64,000 nucleotides of DNA. It comes from Corynebacterium doosanense CAU 212 = DSM 45436 (lineage in GTDB: Bacteria > Actinomycetota > Actinomycetes > Mycobacteriales > Mycobacteriaceae). The stretch lies in contig NZ_CP006764.1 of the NCBI RefSeq assembly GCF_000767055.1, forward strand, positions 124,001 to 188,000, in the 5' to 3' direction. Below, piece after piece: positions 7,385-16,182 of the stretch. The notes beneath the pieces were generated by a model. That model did no database searches. It saw nothing but the letters and a program-made list of their open reading frames with translations, and was not told where the DNA came from. The translations under genes were made by a program, and so were the position numbers. Within the stretch, counting starts at the first letter, position 1. Every line of letters begins with the position of its first letter.

Positions 7385-8277
7385 TCCGCTTCCAGTTCGT
7401 TGACGACTACGCCACCACCTACTCGGTGAAGCGGTTGTGTCATGTCCTTAATCTGAACCGGTCAAGCTTTTACAAGTGGCGGGACGGCAAGCCTGCCCGC
7501 AGGCAGCGCCAGCACGCCGATGAGGTGCTGGTGGCCCAGATGCGGGACTACCACGAGGAGTTCGATGCCACGATCGGAGTGCGCCGCATGACCGCCGAAA
7601 TCAACGACACCGCGCCCACGCCGGTCAACCACAAACGCATCGAACGTCTCATGCGCCAGCACCAGATCGCCGGGGTGAACCTGCGCAAGAAGAAACGCAC
7701 CACCATCCCGGACCAGGACGCGAGGGTCTTCGACGACCTCGTCGGCCGAGACTTCACCGCCGAGGACTGCAACCAGCTCTATATCGGCGACATCACCTAC
7801 TTGCCCTGCGGGAAAGGAGAATTCATGTACCTGGCCACGGTCATCGACGTCTGTTCCAGGCGTCTGGTCGGCTACTCGCTTGCGGACCACATGCGTACCA
7901 GTCTCGTCCAGGACGCGATTGAGGACGCGGCACGCACGAGAGGCTCCCTGGACGGGGCAATATTTCACTCGGACCACGGCAGCGTCTATACCTCCTCAGC
8001 GTTCCAGACCACGTGCCGGAGGCTGGGGATCCGCCAGTCGATGGGCCGGATCGGATCGAGTGCGGATAACGCGATGGCTGAGTCGTTCAACGCCTCGCTG
8101 AAGCGGGAGACGCTGCAAGGTTCTGGTGGTTGGGCGTCGCCGGTTCAGTGTCGACGGGAGGTGTTCCGGTCGATCACGAGGTACAACACATGTCGTCGGC
8201 ACTCCGGGATCAGTTACTTATCGCCGAGAGCTTTCGAACACTGCGCCGCGGCTGTTACCGTGGCACCCGCTGCTTGA
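7381..8277 (+). CDS. IS3 transposase subunit OrfB (DDE integrase)
   Basis: 298 aa, full length for IS3 OrfB. An HTH_21-like segment (SFYKWRDGKPARRQR) precedes the rve integrase core: first Asp in YIGDITYLP, second in FHSDHGSVYTS, and the Glu in MAESFNASLKRE. The C-terminal ITRYNTCRRHSGISYLSP motif is intact. Nothing in the frame is broken, so the element may still be active if its ends are. Confidence 0.9.
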   Translation: MIRFQFVDDYATTYSVKRLCHVLNLNRSSFYKWRDGKPARRQRQHADEVLVAQMRDYHEEFDATIGVRRMTAEINDTAPTPVNHKRIERLMRQHQIAGVNLRKKKRTTIPDQDARVFDDLVGRDFTAEDCNQLYIGDITYLPCGKGEFMYLATVIDVCSRRLVGYSLADHMRTSLVQDAIEDAARTRGSLDGAIFHSDHGSVYTSSAFQTTCRRLGIRQSMGRIGSSADNAMAESFNASLKRETLQGSGGWASPVQCRREVFRSITRYNTCRRHSGISYLSPRAFEHCAAAVTVAPAA

Positions 8278-8329
8278 TCAATCCTGCGTGTCCACTCAAA
8301 GGGGGACACCCCCCCACTCCCATTCTGGC

Positions 8330-9568
8330 GTACACGCCCAGTTGGATGCACTGCTGTCCGCGGACCCGCAGGCGATGTTCGCCGAGCTGGTCCGTGCCGG
8401 CCTGCAAGCGCTGATCGAGGCCGAGGCCGCCACCAAGATCGGGGCCGACCGTTACGAGCGCTCAGAGGGCCGCACAACCCACCGCAACGGGCACCGCACC
8501 AAGACGGTCTCCACGCCAGCCGGTGATATCGAGGCCCGCATCCCGAAGCTGCGCTCGGGTTCGTTCTTCCCGGCCCTGCTCGAGCGTCGCCGCCGGGTCG
8601 ACCGGGCCCTGTACGCGGTGATCATGCAGGCCTACGTGCACGGCGTGTCCACCCGCGGGGTCGACGACCTGGTTCGCGCACTCGGCGTTGACACCGGCAT
8701 CTCCAAATCCGAGGTCTCTCGCATCTGCGCTGACCTCGACGCCGAGGTGGAGGCGTTTCGCACCCGCACGCTGGCGCACACCCAGTTCCCGTACGTGTTC
8801 GCCGACGCCACGTTCTGCAAGGTTCGGATCGGTGCGCACGTGGTCTCGCACGCCCTGGTCGTGGCCACCGGAGTCTCCGTCGACGGCACCCGCGAAGTGC
8901 TCGGCACCGCCGTCGGGGACAGCGAATCCTATGAGTTCTGGTCGGACTTCCTGCGCTCGCTCAAGGCCCGCGGCCTGACCGGGGTGCACCTGGTCATCTC
9001 CGATGCCCACGCGGGCCTGAAAGCGGCCGTGGCGCAGCAGTTCGTCGGGGCTGCGTGGCAGCGCTGCCGGGTGCACTTCATGCGCAACCTGCACGGCGCT
9101 GTCGCGTCCAAGCACGCCCCCGCGGTGACCGCCGCCGTGAAGACGATCTTCGCCCACACCGACCCCGCTGACGTGGCCGCACAGTGGGACCAGGTCACCG
9201 ACACGTTCGCCGACTCGTTCCCCAAGGTCATAGCGATGATGCGGGAGGCCAAGACCGACGTGCTGGCCTTCACCGCATTCCCGAAAGGGCACTGGCAGAA
9301 GATCTGGTCCAACAACCCGATCGAGCGGCTGAACAAGGAGATCAAGCGCCGTGCTGACGTCGTGGAGATCTTCCCCAACCCGGCCGCGTTCCTACGGCTG
9401 GCAACCTCGGTGGTCATCGACCAACACGACGAATGGCAAGTCGGCCGCCGCTACCTGTCAGACACCTCGATGGCTGAGCTCCGAGCCGTCATCGCCGCCA
9501 AGCAACAAGCCCTCGACACCGGTAGTGGTTATGATCAACCCACGGAACTCGTTGATCACTGCGACTGA
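8330..9568 (+). pseudogene. IS256-family transposase, 5' end truncated by IS3
   Basis: The frame carries about 410 residues of a Mutator-type transposase from GVHAQLDALLSADPQ onward. Visible landmarks are EAATKIGADRYERSEGRTTHRNG, the catalytic Asp region YVFADATFCKVR, ISDAHAGLKAAV, the CxxH-like WQRCRVHFMRNL and the C-terminal WSNNPIERLNKEIKRR containing the catalytic Glu. The natural start is missing because the IS3 right end abuts it; upstream codons are IS3 sequence. Any product would need a borrowed start. The right end of this IS is not obvious in 9569-9620. Confidence 0.8.
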
Positions 9569-9789
9569 CCAGACACCGATCCGAATTCCACCACGCCACG
9601 GGGCACTATCGCTTTGGCGTTGGCACGAATCCTGGACCTGGGGCCCGACCTTCTGCCGGAACTGGCTCCACCGCCAGACACAGACAATCACCACTCCACG
9701 CGACACACTCTGCGACCAGACCTAACTGCATGCACTTCACCACAGTCCGGCGCGCCAGGCCAGTCGCCAGTTTTCGTTTCGTCCAATAC

Positions 9790-9818
9790 TTGCACAGTCC
9801 TATATGGACTGTTACGTT
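9790..9818 (+). promoter_or_regulatory. Promoter with embedded operator for padR (leaderless)
   Basis: TTGCAC (9790-9795) and TACGTT (9813-9818) are 17 nt apart. The spacer is occupied by a perfect 7-bp inverted repeat, ACAGTCC-TATAT-GGACTGT (9794-9812). Transcription would start about 7 nt further on, at the GTG 9825 itself. PadR regulators usually bind such palindromes in their own promoter. The stretch 9569-9789 before it holds no gene I can support. Confidence 0.55.
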
Positions 9819-9824
9819 CGTGAC

Positions 9825-10355
9825 GTGGAACTCCGCCAAGCGATTCTCGGCCTCCTGTCACTGAGACCCTCGACCGGATACGACCTCGGTCGAGCTTTCG
9901 CCGGGTCAGTTGCCCACTTCTGGTACGCCGACCAATCGCAGATCTATCGCACTATCGACCGACTATCCGCTGACGGCGCAATCGACACCGAACGCATTCC
10001 GCAGGACCACAAACCCGACCGGAAGGTTCACACCCTCACCGACGCCGGCCGCGAGGAGTTCATGGCGTGGCTCGAATCCCCGCTCGAACCCGAACGCCAC
10101 AAGGAGCCGTTCCTCGCTCGGATGTTTTTCGCCGAGCCGCTGGGTCCCGACGGCGTTGACAGCCTGCTGACCGAACGCCAGGAAGCAGCCGAGAAGATCC
10201 TCGACACCCTCCGCTCCATCCACGCCACCGAGGACACTTGGGGAGAGTTCCTCCGTGAATCCACCCTTCGTTACGGCATCACACAGGCGGAGTCCGAGCT
10301 GGAATGGATCGCCGCGACCCGAGCACGAAACGACCGATTCAGGAGCCCCCGATGA
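9825..10355 (+). CDS. PadR-family transcriptional regulator
   Basis: About 176 aa from GTG 9825 (an upstream in-frame ATG at 9804 lies inside the operator). The N-terminal winged helix reads ELRQAILGLLSLRPSTGYDLGRAF, then QIYRTIDRLSADGAIDTER and the wing HTLTDAGREEF; the C-terminal half (about 85-176) is the Vir_act_alpha_C helical dimerisation domain. PadR proteins repress detoxification or transport genes until a ligand binds. It overlaps the downstream hydrolase by 4 bp (ATGA), so it probably controls both itself and that hydrolase. Confidence 0.86.
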   Translation: MELRQAILGLLSLRPSTGYDLGRAFAGSVAHFWYADQSQIYRTIDRLSADGAIDTERIPQDHKPDRKVHTLTDAGREEFMAWLESPLEPERHKEPFLARMFFAEPLGPDGVDSLLTERQEAAEKILDTLRSIHATEDTWGEFLRESTLRYGITQAESELEWIAATRARNDRFRSPR

Positions 10356-11101
10356 TGGATTACCCCGACGAACGTGGACCCCACACCGGGGAGACCATCA
10401 TCTTCCTGCACGGCGGGAACATGGGCGGCTGGACCTGGGCCGGGCAGGTGGAAGCGTTGCCCGATCGGCATCTGCTCATTCCCGACCTTCCCGGCTACGG
10501 ACACCGGGCATCGCAACCCTGGCCCGGGGTGGCCGAGGCCGCCGACGACATCGCCCGAATAATTCGCGAACGCGCCGTTGACGGCCGCGCCCATATTGTG
10601 GGGCTCTCGCTGGGCGGCCATGTGGCACTGCATCTCCTCCAGCGCCACCCCGATGTTGCACTGTCCTGCGTCGTCAGCGGTGTGACCGCCATCGGCCTGA
10701 GTCGCTGGGAGGGTCGCAGCGTCGGCCTCACCGTTCCGCTGTGGCATCGCCGATGGTTCTGGCACCTACAGTCGTTCGCCTTCGGCATCCCCGCCGCGGA
10801 CCGCACGCTGTTCGTCGACTGCGCCACCGCCCCGGATTCGGCGTCAAACAAGCGGATGTTCTCCGAGATACGGGAGGGAACCTTGCCGCAGGGCGCCTTC
10901 AGTTACCCGGGCCCGCTCCTGGCCGTGGCGGCCGAGCGGGAGTCCGCCTCTGCGGAAAAGGCCTTTCCCGCGATCAGGGCCGCACTGCCCCAGACGCAGA
11001 CCTGGATCGCTCCCAAGCTGCATCACGCGTGGAGCGTCGAGGATCCGGACCTGTTCACCCGGATGGTCACCACGTTCGCCGATTCCGGCCAGTGGCCTTA
11101 G
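10352..11101 (+). CDS. Alpha/beta hydrolase
   Basis: 249 aa. The oxyanion segment FLHGGNMGGWTW is near the N-terminus, the nucleophile elbow is GLSLGG (Ser near residue 90), and the catalytic His lies in KLHHAWSVED near 229. There is no signal peptide, so it acts in the cytoplasm on an unknown ester, lactone or similar substrate. The start ATG overlaps the padR stop. Coupling to a PadR regulator suggests an inducible detoxification enzyme. Confidence 0.83.
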   Translation: MMDYPDERGPHTGETIIFLHGGNMGGWTWAGQVEALPDRHLLIPDLPGYGHRASQPWPGVAEAADDIARIIRERAVDGRAHIVGLSLGGHVALHLLQRHPDVALSCVVSGVTAIGLSRWEGRSVGLTVPLWHRRWFWHLQSFAFGIPAADRTLFVDCATAPDSASNKRMFSEIREGTLPQGAFSYPGPLLAVAAERESASAEKAFPAIRAALPQTQTWIAPKLHHAWSVEDPDLFTRMVTTFADSGQWP

Positions 11102-11144
11102 ACGTGAAGGTCATAGTGAAAGATGTGGGTCCCCAATCAAGGGG

Positions 11145-11383
11145 TCAGGCTATCGAGTAAACAAAACCACGGCCCATAGCCTCCACGTGCCCCACAAATA
11201 TCTTGGCTTCTGCTAGGTAATTCATGACGTAGTCGCATTCAGAAGCTCTGGACTCTTCCGAATCATCTTTGAATCTAGTGAAGTGGGGCACGAAGTCCGC
11301 CTCGGTGAGCTGATTTAGATCATCTGCAATCGCCGACACTTCCGACGGAAGTATCACACGTCTCCACGCCTCCCATTCCATTC
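11145..11383 (-). pseudogene. 3' fragment of a DUF1877/YfbM-like gene
   Basis: Minus-strand frame whose first residues are encoded by the IS6 end; the genuine part begins about RMEWEAWRRVILPSEVSAIADDL and ends in FVGHVEAMGRGFVYSIA. The C-terminal pattern (an aromatic YVMNYLAEAKIF helix, then G-G-x-V-Y-I) resembles DUF1877 proteins. The 5' half was removed by IS6 copy 1. Family call is tentative. Confidence 0.45.
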
Positions 11384-12225
11384 GGTGCTGTTGCAAAGTT
11401 CGGGCGACAGGAAGACCTGCGTGAAATAATCACAGCCATGGGCATCTTCTCCGGTCGTCATTCCCCCGTGAAATCATCCTGTGGGCGGTCCGGTGGTACT
11501 GCCGCTACGGGCTCAGCTACCGCGATCTGGAAGAAATGATGACCGAACGCGGCGTACCGGTCGATCACAGCACCATCTACCGCTGGGTCCAGAAATATGC
11601 TCCTGAGCTGGACAAGCAGACCCGGTGGTACCGACAAGTCCCGGATTGGCAGGCCCGGTCCTGGCGGGTGGACGAGACCTATATCCGGGTCGGGGGAAAG
11701 TGGTGCTACCTCTATCGGGCCATCACCGCGGGCGGGCATACCCTGGATTTTTACCTGTCCCCAAAGCGTAACGTCGCCGCAGCGAAGCGTTTCCTGGCCA
11801 AGACCCTGAGGTCGAACACGATAACCGGGTCCCCGCGGGTGATCAACACCGATAAAGCACCCTCCCTGGCCAGGGCAATCGCCGAGTTGAAGTCAGAGGG
11901 AATCTGTCCGCAGACCGTGGAACACCGGCAGGTGAAATACCTCAATAACGTCATTGAAGGAGATCATGGGCGGCTGAAACGGATCCTCGGACCGAAGGGG
12001 GCGTTCAAAAACCGGACCTCGGCGTACCGGACGTTGAAAGGGATGGAAGCGATGCACTCATTACGGAAAGGCCAGGGCGCGATGTTTGCCTACGGGCAAC
12101 CGAACCCGGATGCGGTGATCGTCAGCCGCGTGTTCGAGGCTGCCTGAGAACGCCGACCCGCAGCGAGCATCAGAGGATGAAGACTGGGTCGTCACGGCTC
12201 TCCGCCTGAAGTTTGCAACAGCACC
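11384..12225 (+). mobile_element. IS6-family element (IS1628-like), copy 1, frameshifted
   Basis: 842 bp bounded by GGTGCTGTTGCAAAGTT and its imperfect inverted partner ending GCAACAGCACC. Flanking octamers (TTCCATTC and AGCGGTGT) do not match, so this copy no longer has a target duplication, as is common after IS6 cointegrate formation or recombination. Same orientation as copy 2. Confidence 0.9.
11438..12147 (+). pseudogene. IS6 transposase with 1-bp deletion near the start
   Basis: Compared with intact copy 3, one T is missing from the TTTCCCCC run at about 11460, shifting the frame after about codon 8. The remaining open frame (from ATG 11536, 203 aa) keeps the DDE core: VDETYIRVGGKW, VINTDKAPS and NVIEGDHGRLKR. 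The N-terminal helix-turn-helix is out of frame, so DNA binding is doubtful. Confidence 0.85.
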
Positions 12226-12250
12226 AGCGGTGTTCGTAACGGCGAACTAG

Positions 12251-12397
12251 CTCGCCAGTGGCGCGATCGCGAGCCAGACAGCACTGACGCCCGCGACGAT
12301 GGTCTCACCTGCGGTCGGCGCTGCGATGCTCGTGGCATACGCGGTCATCGCGGCGATTCTCGCCGTCTTCGTTCCCCTTCGGCGAGACCTGAGGTGA
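12251..12397 (+). pseudogene. 3' remnant of an integral membrane protein
   Basis: A short open stretch ending in a natural TGA encodes about 48 residues with one strong hydrophobic helix, VGAAMLVAYAVIAAILAVF, followed by PLRRDLR. It looks like the last membrane helix of a permease (ABC-2 or MFS type). It is cut on the left near IS6 copy 1. Confidence 0.42.
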
Positions 12398-12428
12398 CCG
12401 GACCCACGGTCTCGCCGAACGGGAGCCG

Positions 12429-12836
12429 CTATGGCTGCGCATACGCGCTCGCGTAGTCCTCGCTGGGGGCCACGGGCTGGATGATGTCGAGCAGCACACC
12501 GTCGGGGGCAGCAACGATGAAGTGCCGCTGGCCGAAGTCCTCATCGCGAAGCGGTAACACCACGTTCACATCTGTCTTGCCGGCCAGCTGCTTGTGGACG
12601 GCATCGACGTCGCTGACTTCGAGGTTGACGATCACTCCTCGGGGAAGCTCACGGTATCCGGCCGGCACCGTGGAGTGATCGTGAGCCAAGATCGCCAGCT
12701 CGAACGCGCCCGAGCGCAAGCTGACATACCAGTCCGATTCAAAGGTCGTCTCGAAACCGATGACGTCGCGGTAGAAGGACGCCGCGGCGTCGACATCGCG
12801 AGACATGAGCACGGGATAGAGGCTGGTGATGGACAT
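12429..12836 (-). CDS. VOC-family protein (glyoxalase/bleomycin-resistance type)
   Basis: 135 aa single VOC domain: SLYPVLMSRDVDAAASFYRD at the start, FELAILAHD in the middle and ILDIIQPV near the end. Single-domain members dimerise and act in the cytoplasm as metal-dependent enzymes or antibiotic binders. The gene diverges from a TetR regulator across a 73-bp gap with a matched pair of operator-like sites, so it is very probably that repressor's target. Confidence 0.82.
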   Translation of the reverse strand: MSITSLYPVLMSRDVDAAASFYRDVIGFETTFESDWYVSLRSGAFELAILAHDHSTVPAGYRELPRGVIVNLEVSDVDAVHKQLAGKTDVNVVLPLRDEDFGQRHFIVAAPDGVLLDIIQPVAPSEDYASAYAQP

Positions 12837-12842
12837 TGTACT

Positions 12843-12900
12843 CCTTTACGTACGATGTGAATGTAACGAAGCCAGCATACATACACACTGTACGTAAAGG
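12843..12900. promoter_or_regulatory. Paired inverted operator-like sites, VOC/TetR intergenic
   Basis: CCTTTACGTAC (12843-12853) and GTACGTAAAGG (12890-12900) are exact inverted copies placed next to the two divergent start codons. Similarity continues inwards (ACATTCACATCGTACG against ATACACACTGTACG). This suits binding of the adjacent TetR at both promoters. Confidence 0.6.
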
Positions 12901-12909
12901 AAGAGGACC

Positions 12910-13488
12910 ATGCCCCGCGCCTCCGCAGCCGACGCCGCCCAGACAGCCCAACGCATCCTCGATTCGGCGAAAGAGCTCTTCTCGGTACGAGGCTTCAGTG
13001 AAGTCTCCGTCGACGACGTCGCCCGGGACGCCGGGGTCACGCGAGGAGCGGTCTATCACCACTACCGGAACAAGGTCGCATTGTTCGCCGAGGTCGTCGC
13101 CCGCCTCCAAGCCGACGTCGCACGAGCCGTCGTCGCGGCAGCGGAGAATGCAGACCCGCAGCCTCTCGAACAACTCAGGGCCGGGTCGCACGCGTTCCTC
13201 GATGCGATCACGAACGGGGCCGCCATGCGCATCCTGCTCATCGATGCACCTGCGGTGACCGGCTGGCAGGAGTGGCGCCGACTCGACGCGGAGAATTCGG
13301 CGACGCATCTGCGAGAGGCACTACGCGAGGCGGGAGTTGGAGAGGAGATCCTCGATGCGTCGACCGCGCAGCTCTCCGGCGCAATGAACGAGGCAGCCCT
13401 CTGGACTGCCCATCACGATGACATCGACCTGGCTCGCCGGCAGTCCCACAGGGTTCTCGACAGACTACTCACGGCCTACGTCTCGTAG
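12910..13488 (+). CDS. TetR-family regulator
   Basis: 192 aa. The N-terminal TetR helix-turn-helix is intact: AQRILDSAKELFSVRGFSEV, then VDDVARDAGVTRGAVYHHYRNKVALF (two parts of one domain, residues about 10-58). The helical ligand domain follows to residue 190. It starts at ATG 12910 after GGAAGAGGA. Divergent arrangement with the VOC gene and the shared inverted sites indicate local autoregulation and control of that gene. Confidence 0.88.
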   Translation: MPRASAADAAQTAQRILDSAKELFSVRGFSEVSVDDVARDAGVTRGAVYHHYRNKVALFAEVVARLQADVARAVVAAAENADPQPLEQLRAGSHAFLDAITNGAAMRILLIDAPAVTGWQEWRRLDAENSATHLREALREAGVGEEILDASTAQLSGAMNEAALWTAHHDDIDLARRQSHRVLDRLLTAYVS

Positions 13489-13679
13489 ACCCGGCCCTGG
13501 AGCGTGGGCGAGCTTTCCAGAGATTCGCACGATGTCGAGAACCCGTCGACCTCACCCCACCAGACTGCCGCGAACCTCACGATGCATATGGGAGACACGC
13601 CCTAGATAAAGCGGCGATCTCCTTCGCCCGGCAGAAGAGACTCTGCCGTTTCCTGGCCGGTCAGTTGCTGGGATCACCG

Positions 13680-14150
13680 CTAACTCAAGGGGGTTGGTGG
13701 GGGCGGAGTCGTACCTTTCAGTTCATGATGTTCCGACACACCCGGGAGTCCCCAGGGGGTGACCACCAGATCGGTGTCTGTAGAACGCAACCTGGAAAGG
13801 AGGAAAACCTTAACCCCCTTACCAGGAGCTGTCTTCATTTTGAACGGGATCCCCTCAGAGGAGTCCCGACCGATGGCTTCGGTTAAGGAAGCGAAATCTT
13901 CTGCCAATGCGTGAGAGGCATGGAATCTAGCAGGACCTAACGAAACCTTCCGGTTAAGTATCCTCATTTTGAGATCGTAATTGTCTACAAGAAACGAGAC
14001 ACCCGTTTCAAGTTGTTCGATAGTCTCCCGTTCGACGTCGGATGCTAGAGTCCCGTTAAAACTTTCGATAAAAGGGTGAAAAACTAGTTTGCCATCTAGA
14101 AGTAACCGGGCAATTCTTACTTCTAACCGTTCGCGTAAAGAAACCGATTC
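13680..14150 (-). pseudogene. Unidentified gene fragment lacking a start
   Basis: A minus-strand open frame of roughly 155 codons, visibly less GC-rich than its neighbours. It reads through RLEVRIARLLLDGKLVFHPF and ETIEQLETGVSFLVDNYDLK to a natural stop at 13680. The upstream limit is unclear because the TrbL-like fragment on the other strand starts around 14139. I recognise no family. The composition and missing start suggest an imported, broken gene. 13489-13679 holds nothing recognisable. Confidence 0.4.
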
Positions 14151-14855
14151 TGGAACAGGGAAAACAACACCGTCCGCTGGATCATCTTCTCGATTGCTGT
14201 GCCCGTGATCGTCCCTGGGGCGATGATGGCCAGCGACACGCTCGCTGACGAGATCATGGCGCAGTTCGGCGCAGCGTCGCCGGAAGCATTCGTTAATCTC
14301 ACCGCGCTGGAAGGGACCGGATTTGGGCCCATCCTGACCTTGTTCCTCTCCGGTGTAGCCCTGGCTGGTTCTGCTGTGCAGATCCTCGCGCTAGTCACGC
14401 GAGTCCTGGTCATTCCGATTGTCGCCGGCCTTACTCCACTCTTCGCTGCCCTGTCTTTCACGGAAACCGGACGCCAAGGTCTCAACCACTTGGTGGCCTA
14501 CCTCTTGACAGGAATCGCATTTAAACCCGTCAGTGCCCTTCTCTACTCGGTGGTCCTGTGGAACGTGTCTGATAACCAGAGCGGCCAGGACGTGAGCGCA
14601 GCAGTGATCAACGCACTGATGATTGGTCTGGCGGGATTCACCGCGCCCGCGCTCGTGCGCGCGATTGTCCCACTGGCGGCTCAGGCAGGCGGAGGAGCAG
14701 CAGCGCCGATGCTCAGTGGTTCCATGGGTGCGGTCGGTGCATTGGGTGGTGGTGCTCTGGGTGCGGCTGCAGGAGCGGCGACATCAGCTAGCGGCAAGCT
14801 TTTCCTCGTTCAGAGGAGGAACGGGCTCTGGCGGTGGTGGAAGCACCGTGTTGAC
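14139..14855 (+). pseudogene. TrbL/VirB6-like conjugation membrane protein, fragment
   Basis: Open frame without a proper start, rich in membrane helices: VRWIIFSIAVPVIVPG, ILTLFLSGVALAGSAVQIL, TRVLVIPIVAGLTPLFAAL and a Gly/Ala-rich C-terminal segment (GAVGALGGGALGAAAGAA). This pattern fits polytopic TrbL/VirB6-type channel proteins of actinobacterial type IV secretion systems. It is cut on the left near 14139 and on the right by IS6 copy 2. It indicates that a conjugative element once lay here. Confidence 0.55.
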
Positions 14856-15697
14856 GGTGCTGTTGCAAAGTTCGGGCGACAGGAAGACCTGCGTGAAATA
14901 ATCACAGCCATGGGCATCTTCTCCGGTCGTCATTCCCCCGTGAAATCATCCTGTGGGCGGTCCGGTGGTACTGCCGCTACGGGCTCAGCTACCGCGATCT
15001 GGAAGAAATGATGACCGAACGCGGCGTACCGGTCGATCACAGCACCATCTACCGCTGGGTCCAGAAATATGCTCCTGAGCTGGACAAGCAGACCCGGTGG
15101 TACCGACAAGTCCCGGATTGGCAGGCCCGGTCCTGGCGGGTGGACGAGACCTATATCCGGGTCGGGGGAAAGTGGTGCTACCTCTATCGGGCCATCACCG
15201 CGGGCGGGCATACCCTGGATTTTTACCTGTCCCCAAAGCGTAACGTCGCCGCAGCGAAGCGTTTCCTGGCCAAGACCCTGAGGTCGAACACGATAACCGG
15301 GTCCCCGCGGGTGATCAACACCGATAAAGCACCCTCCCTGGCCAGGGCAATCGCCGAGTTGAAGTCAGAGGGAATCTGTCCGCAGACCGTGGAACACCGG
15401 CAGGTGAGATACCTCAATAACGTCATTGAAGGAGATCATGGGCGGCTGAAACGGATCCTCGGACCGAAGGGGGCGTTCAAAAACCGGACCTCGGCGTACC
15501 GGACGTTGAAAGGGATGGAAGCGATGCACTCATTACGGAAAGGCCAGGGCGCGATGTTTGCCTACGGGCAACCGAACCCGGATGCGGTGATCGTCAGCCG
15601 CGTGTTCGAGGCTGCCTGAGAACGCCGACCCGCAGCGAGCATCAGAGGATGAAGACTGGGTCGTCACGGCTCTCCGCCTGAAGTTTGCAACAGCACC
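14856..15697 (+). mobile_element. IS6-family element (IS1628-like), copy 2, frameshifted
   Basis: 842 bp with the same ends as copy 1. It shares the single-T deletion at the same place in the transposase and differs at only a few bases (for example Lys to Arg in QVRYLNN). Flanking octamers GTGTTGAC and CTTCTCGG do not match. Copies 1 and 2 are direct repeats bracketing 12226-14855. Confidence 0.9.
14910..15619 (+). pseudogene. IS6 transposase, same 1-bp deletion as copy 1
   Basis: The start ATG at 14910 is followed by the same early frameshift as in copy 1; the downstream frame (from 15008) keeps the DDE residues but not the N-terminal helix-turn-helix. An identical lesion in two copies means they descend from one mutated parent. 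Confidence 0.85.
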
Positions 15698-16150
15698 CTT
15701 CTCGGTCTGTGACCATCCGGTTGTGAAGGCATCGGCGACGACGCCACGCTGGGTGGCCTTCGCCGCATACCACAACCAGATGATCGAGGCGGCAGTGTCT
15801 TCGGTCTCCTCATCGGAACCCTGAACGGCGTTGGCCAGGAGCTGGCAGAAGACCAGGAAGGCAGCGGTTGGTCCCTCTTCGGCCAGTGCCCGACGGGTCA
15901 ACTCGTCTGCGCGCGACTTGAACTGGGTGGTCACGTGCTCGGCGGCGGCGACCAGCAGGGCGTCCTTGGTGGCGAAATGGTGCTGGACGGCGCCGATCGA
16001 GATGCCTGCCTCGGCGGCCACCCGGCGTACTGACAGGCCGTCGAGGCCGTCGCGGACCAGTACTCGCACCACAGCGTCCATCACCAGCTGTGCTCCCCGC
16101 GCCGCGTGCGCGGGGTTGTGATCGTGCGCGGCCGTCGTTACATTGCCCAT
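15698..16150 (-). pseudogene. TetR-family regulator, C-terminus cut by IS6 copy 2
   Basis: Starts at ATG 16150 (MGNVTTAAHDHN). The DNA-binding domain is complete: LVMDAVVRVLVRDGLDGLSV and RRVAAEAGISIGAVQHHFATK. About 150 native residues remain, up to TTGWSQTEK, after which the frame runs into the IS6 end. Loss of the last part of the ligand/dimerisation domain probably inactivates or deregulates it. It diverges from a DUF998 gene and a perfect palindrome covers its own start codon. Confidence 0.8.
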
Positions 16151-16162
16151 ACGGTCGTATGG
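16147..16162. promoter_or_regulatory. Palindromic TetR-type operator
   Basis: CCATACG-GT-CGTATGG, a perfect 7-bp inverted repeat lying over the tetR start codon and 20 bp before the DUF998 start. The placement suggests that the (now truncated) TetR protein represses both genes. Confidence 0.6.
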
Positions 16163-16182
16163 TACCCAAGGAGGATGATGTC

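Larger units (their letters stand above)
7037..8334 (+). mobile_element. IS3-family insertion sequence
   Basis: Two overlapping reading frames of the usual orfA/orfB layout flanked by matching ends: CCAGAATGGG at 7041-7050 and its complement at 8319-8328. The exact outer bases are uncertain by a few nt. No direct repeat flanks the element, and its two sides are unrelated genes (a secreted protein and an IS256 transposase), so a deletion or recombination accompanied or followed insertion. Confidence 0.78.

Noticed and set aside
11438-11540. Programmed frameshifting in IS6 copies 1 and 2
   Set aside because: Intact copies 3 and 4 make the protein in one frame, so the missing T is better explained as a mutation.
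14123-14485. 120-codon minus-strand frame opposite the TrbL-like fragment
   Set aside because: The plus strand gives clear membrane helices; the minus frame looks like its shadow.
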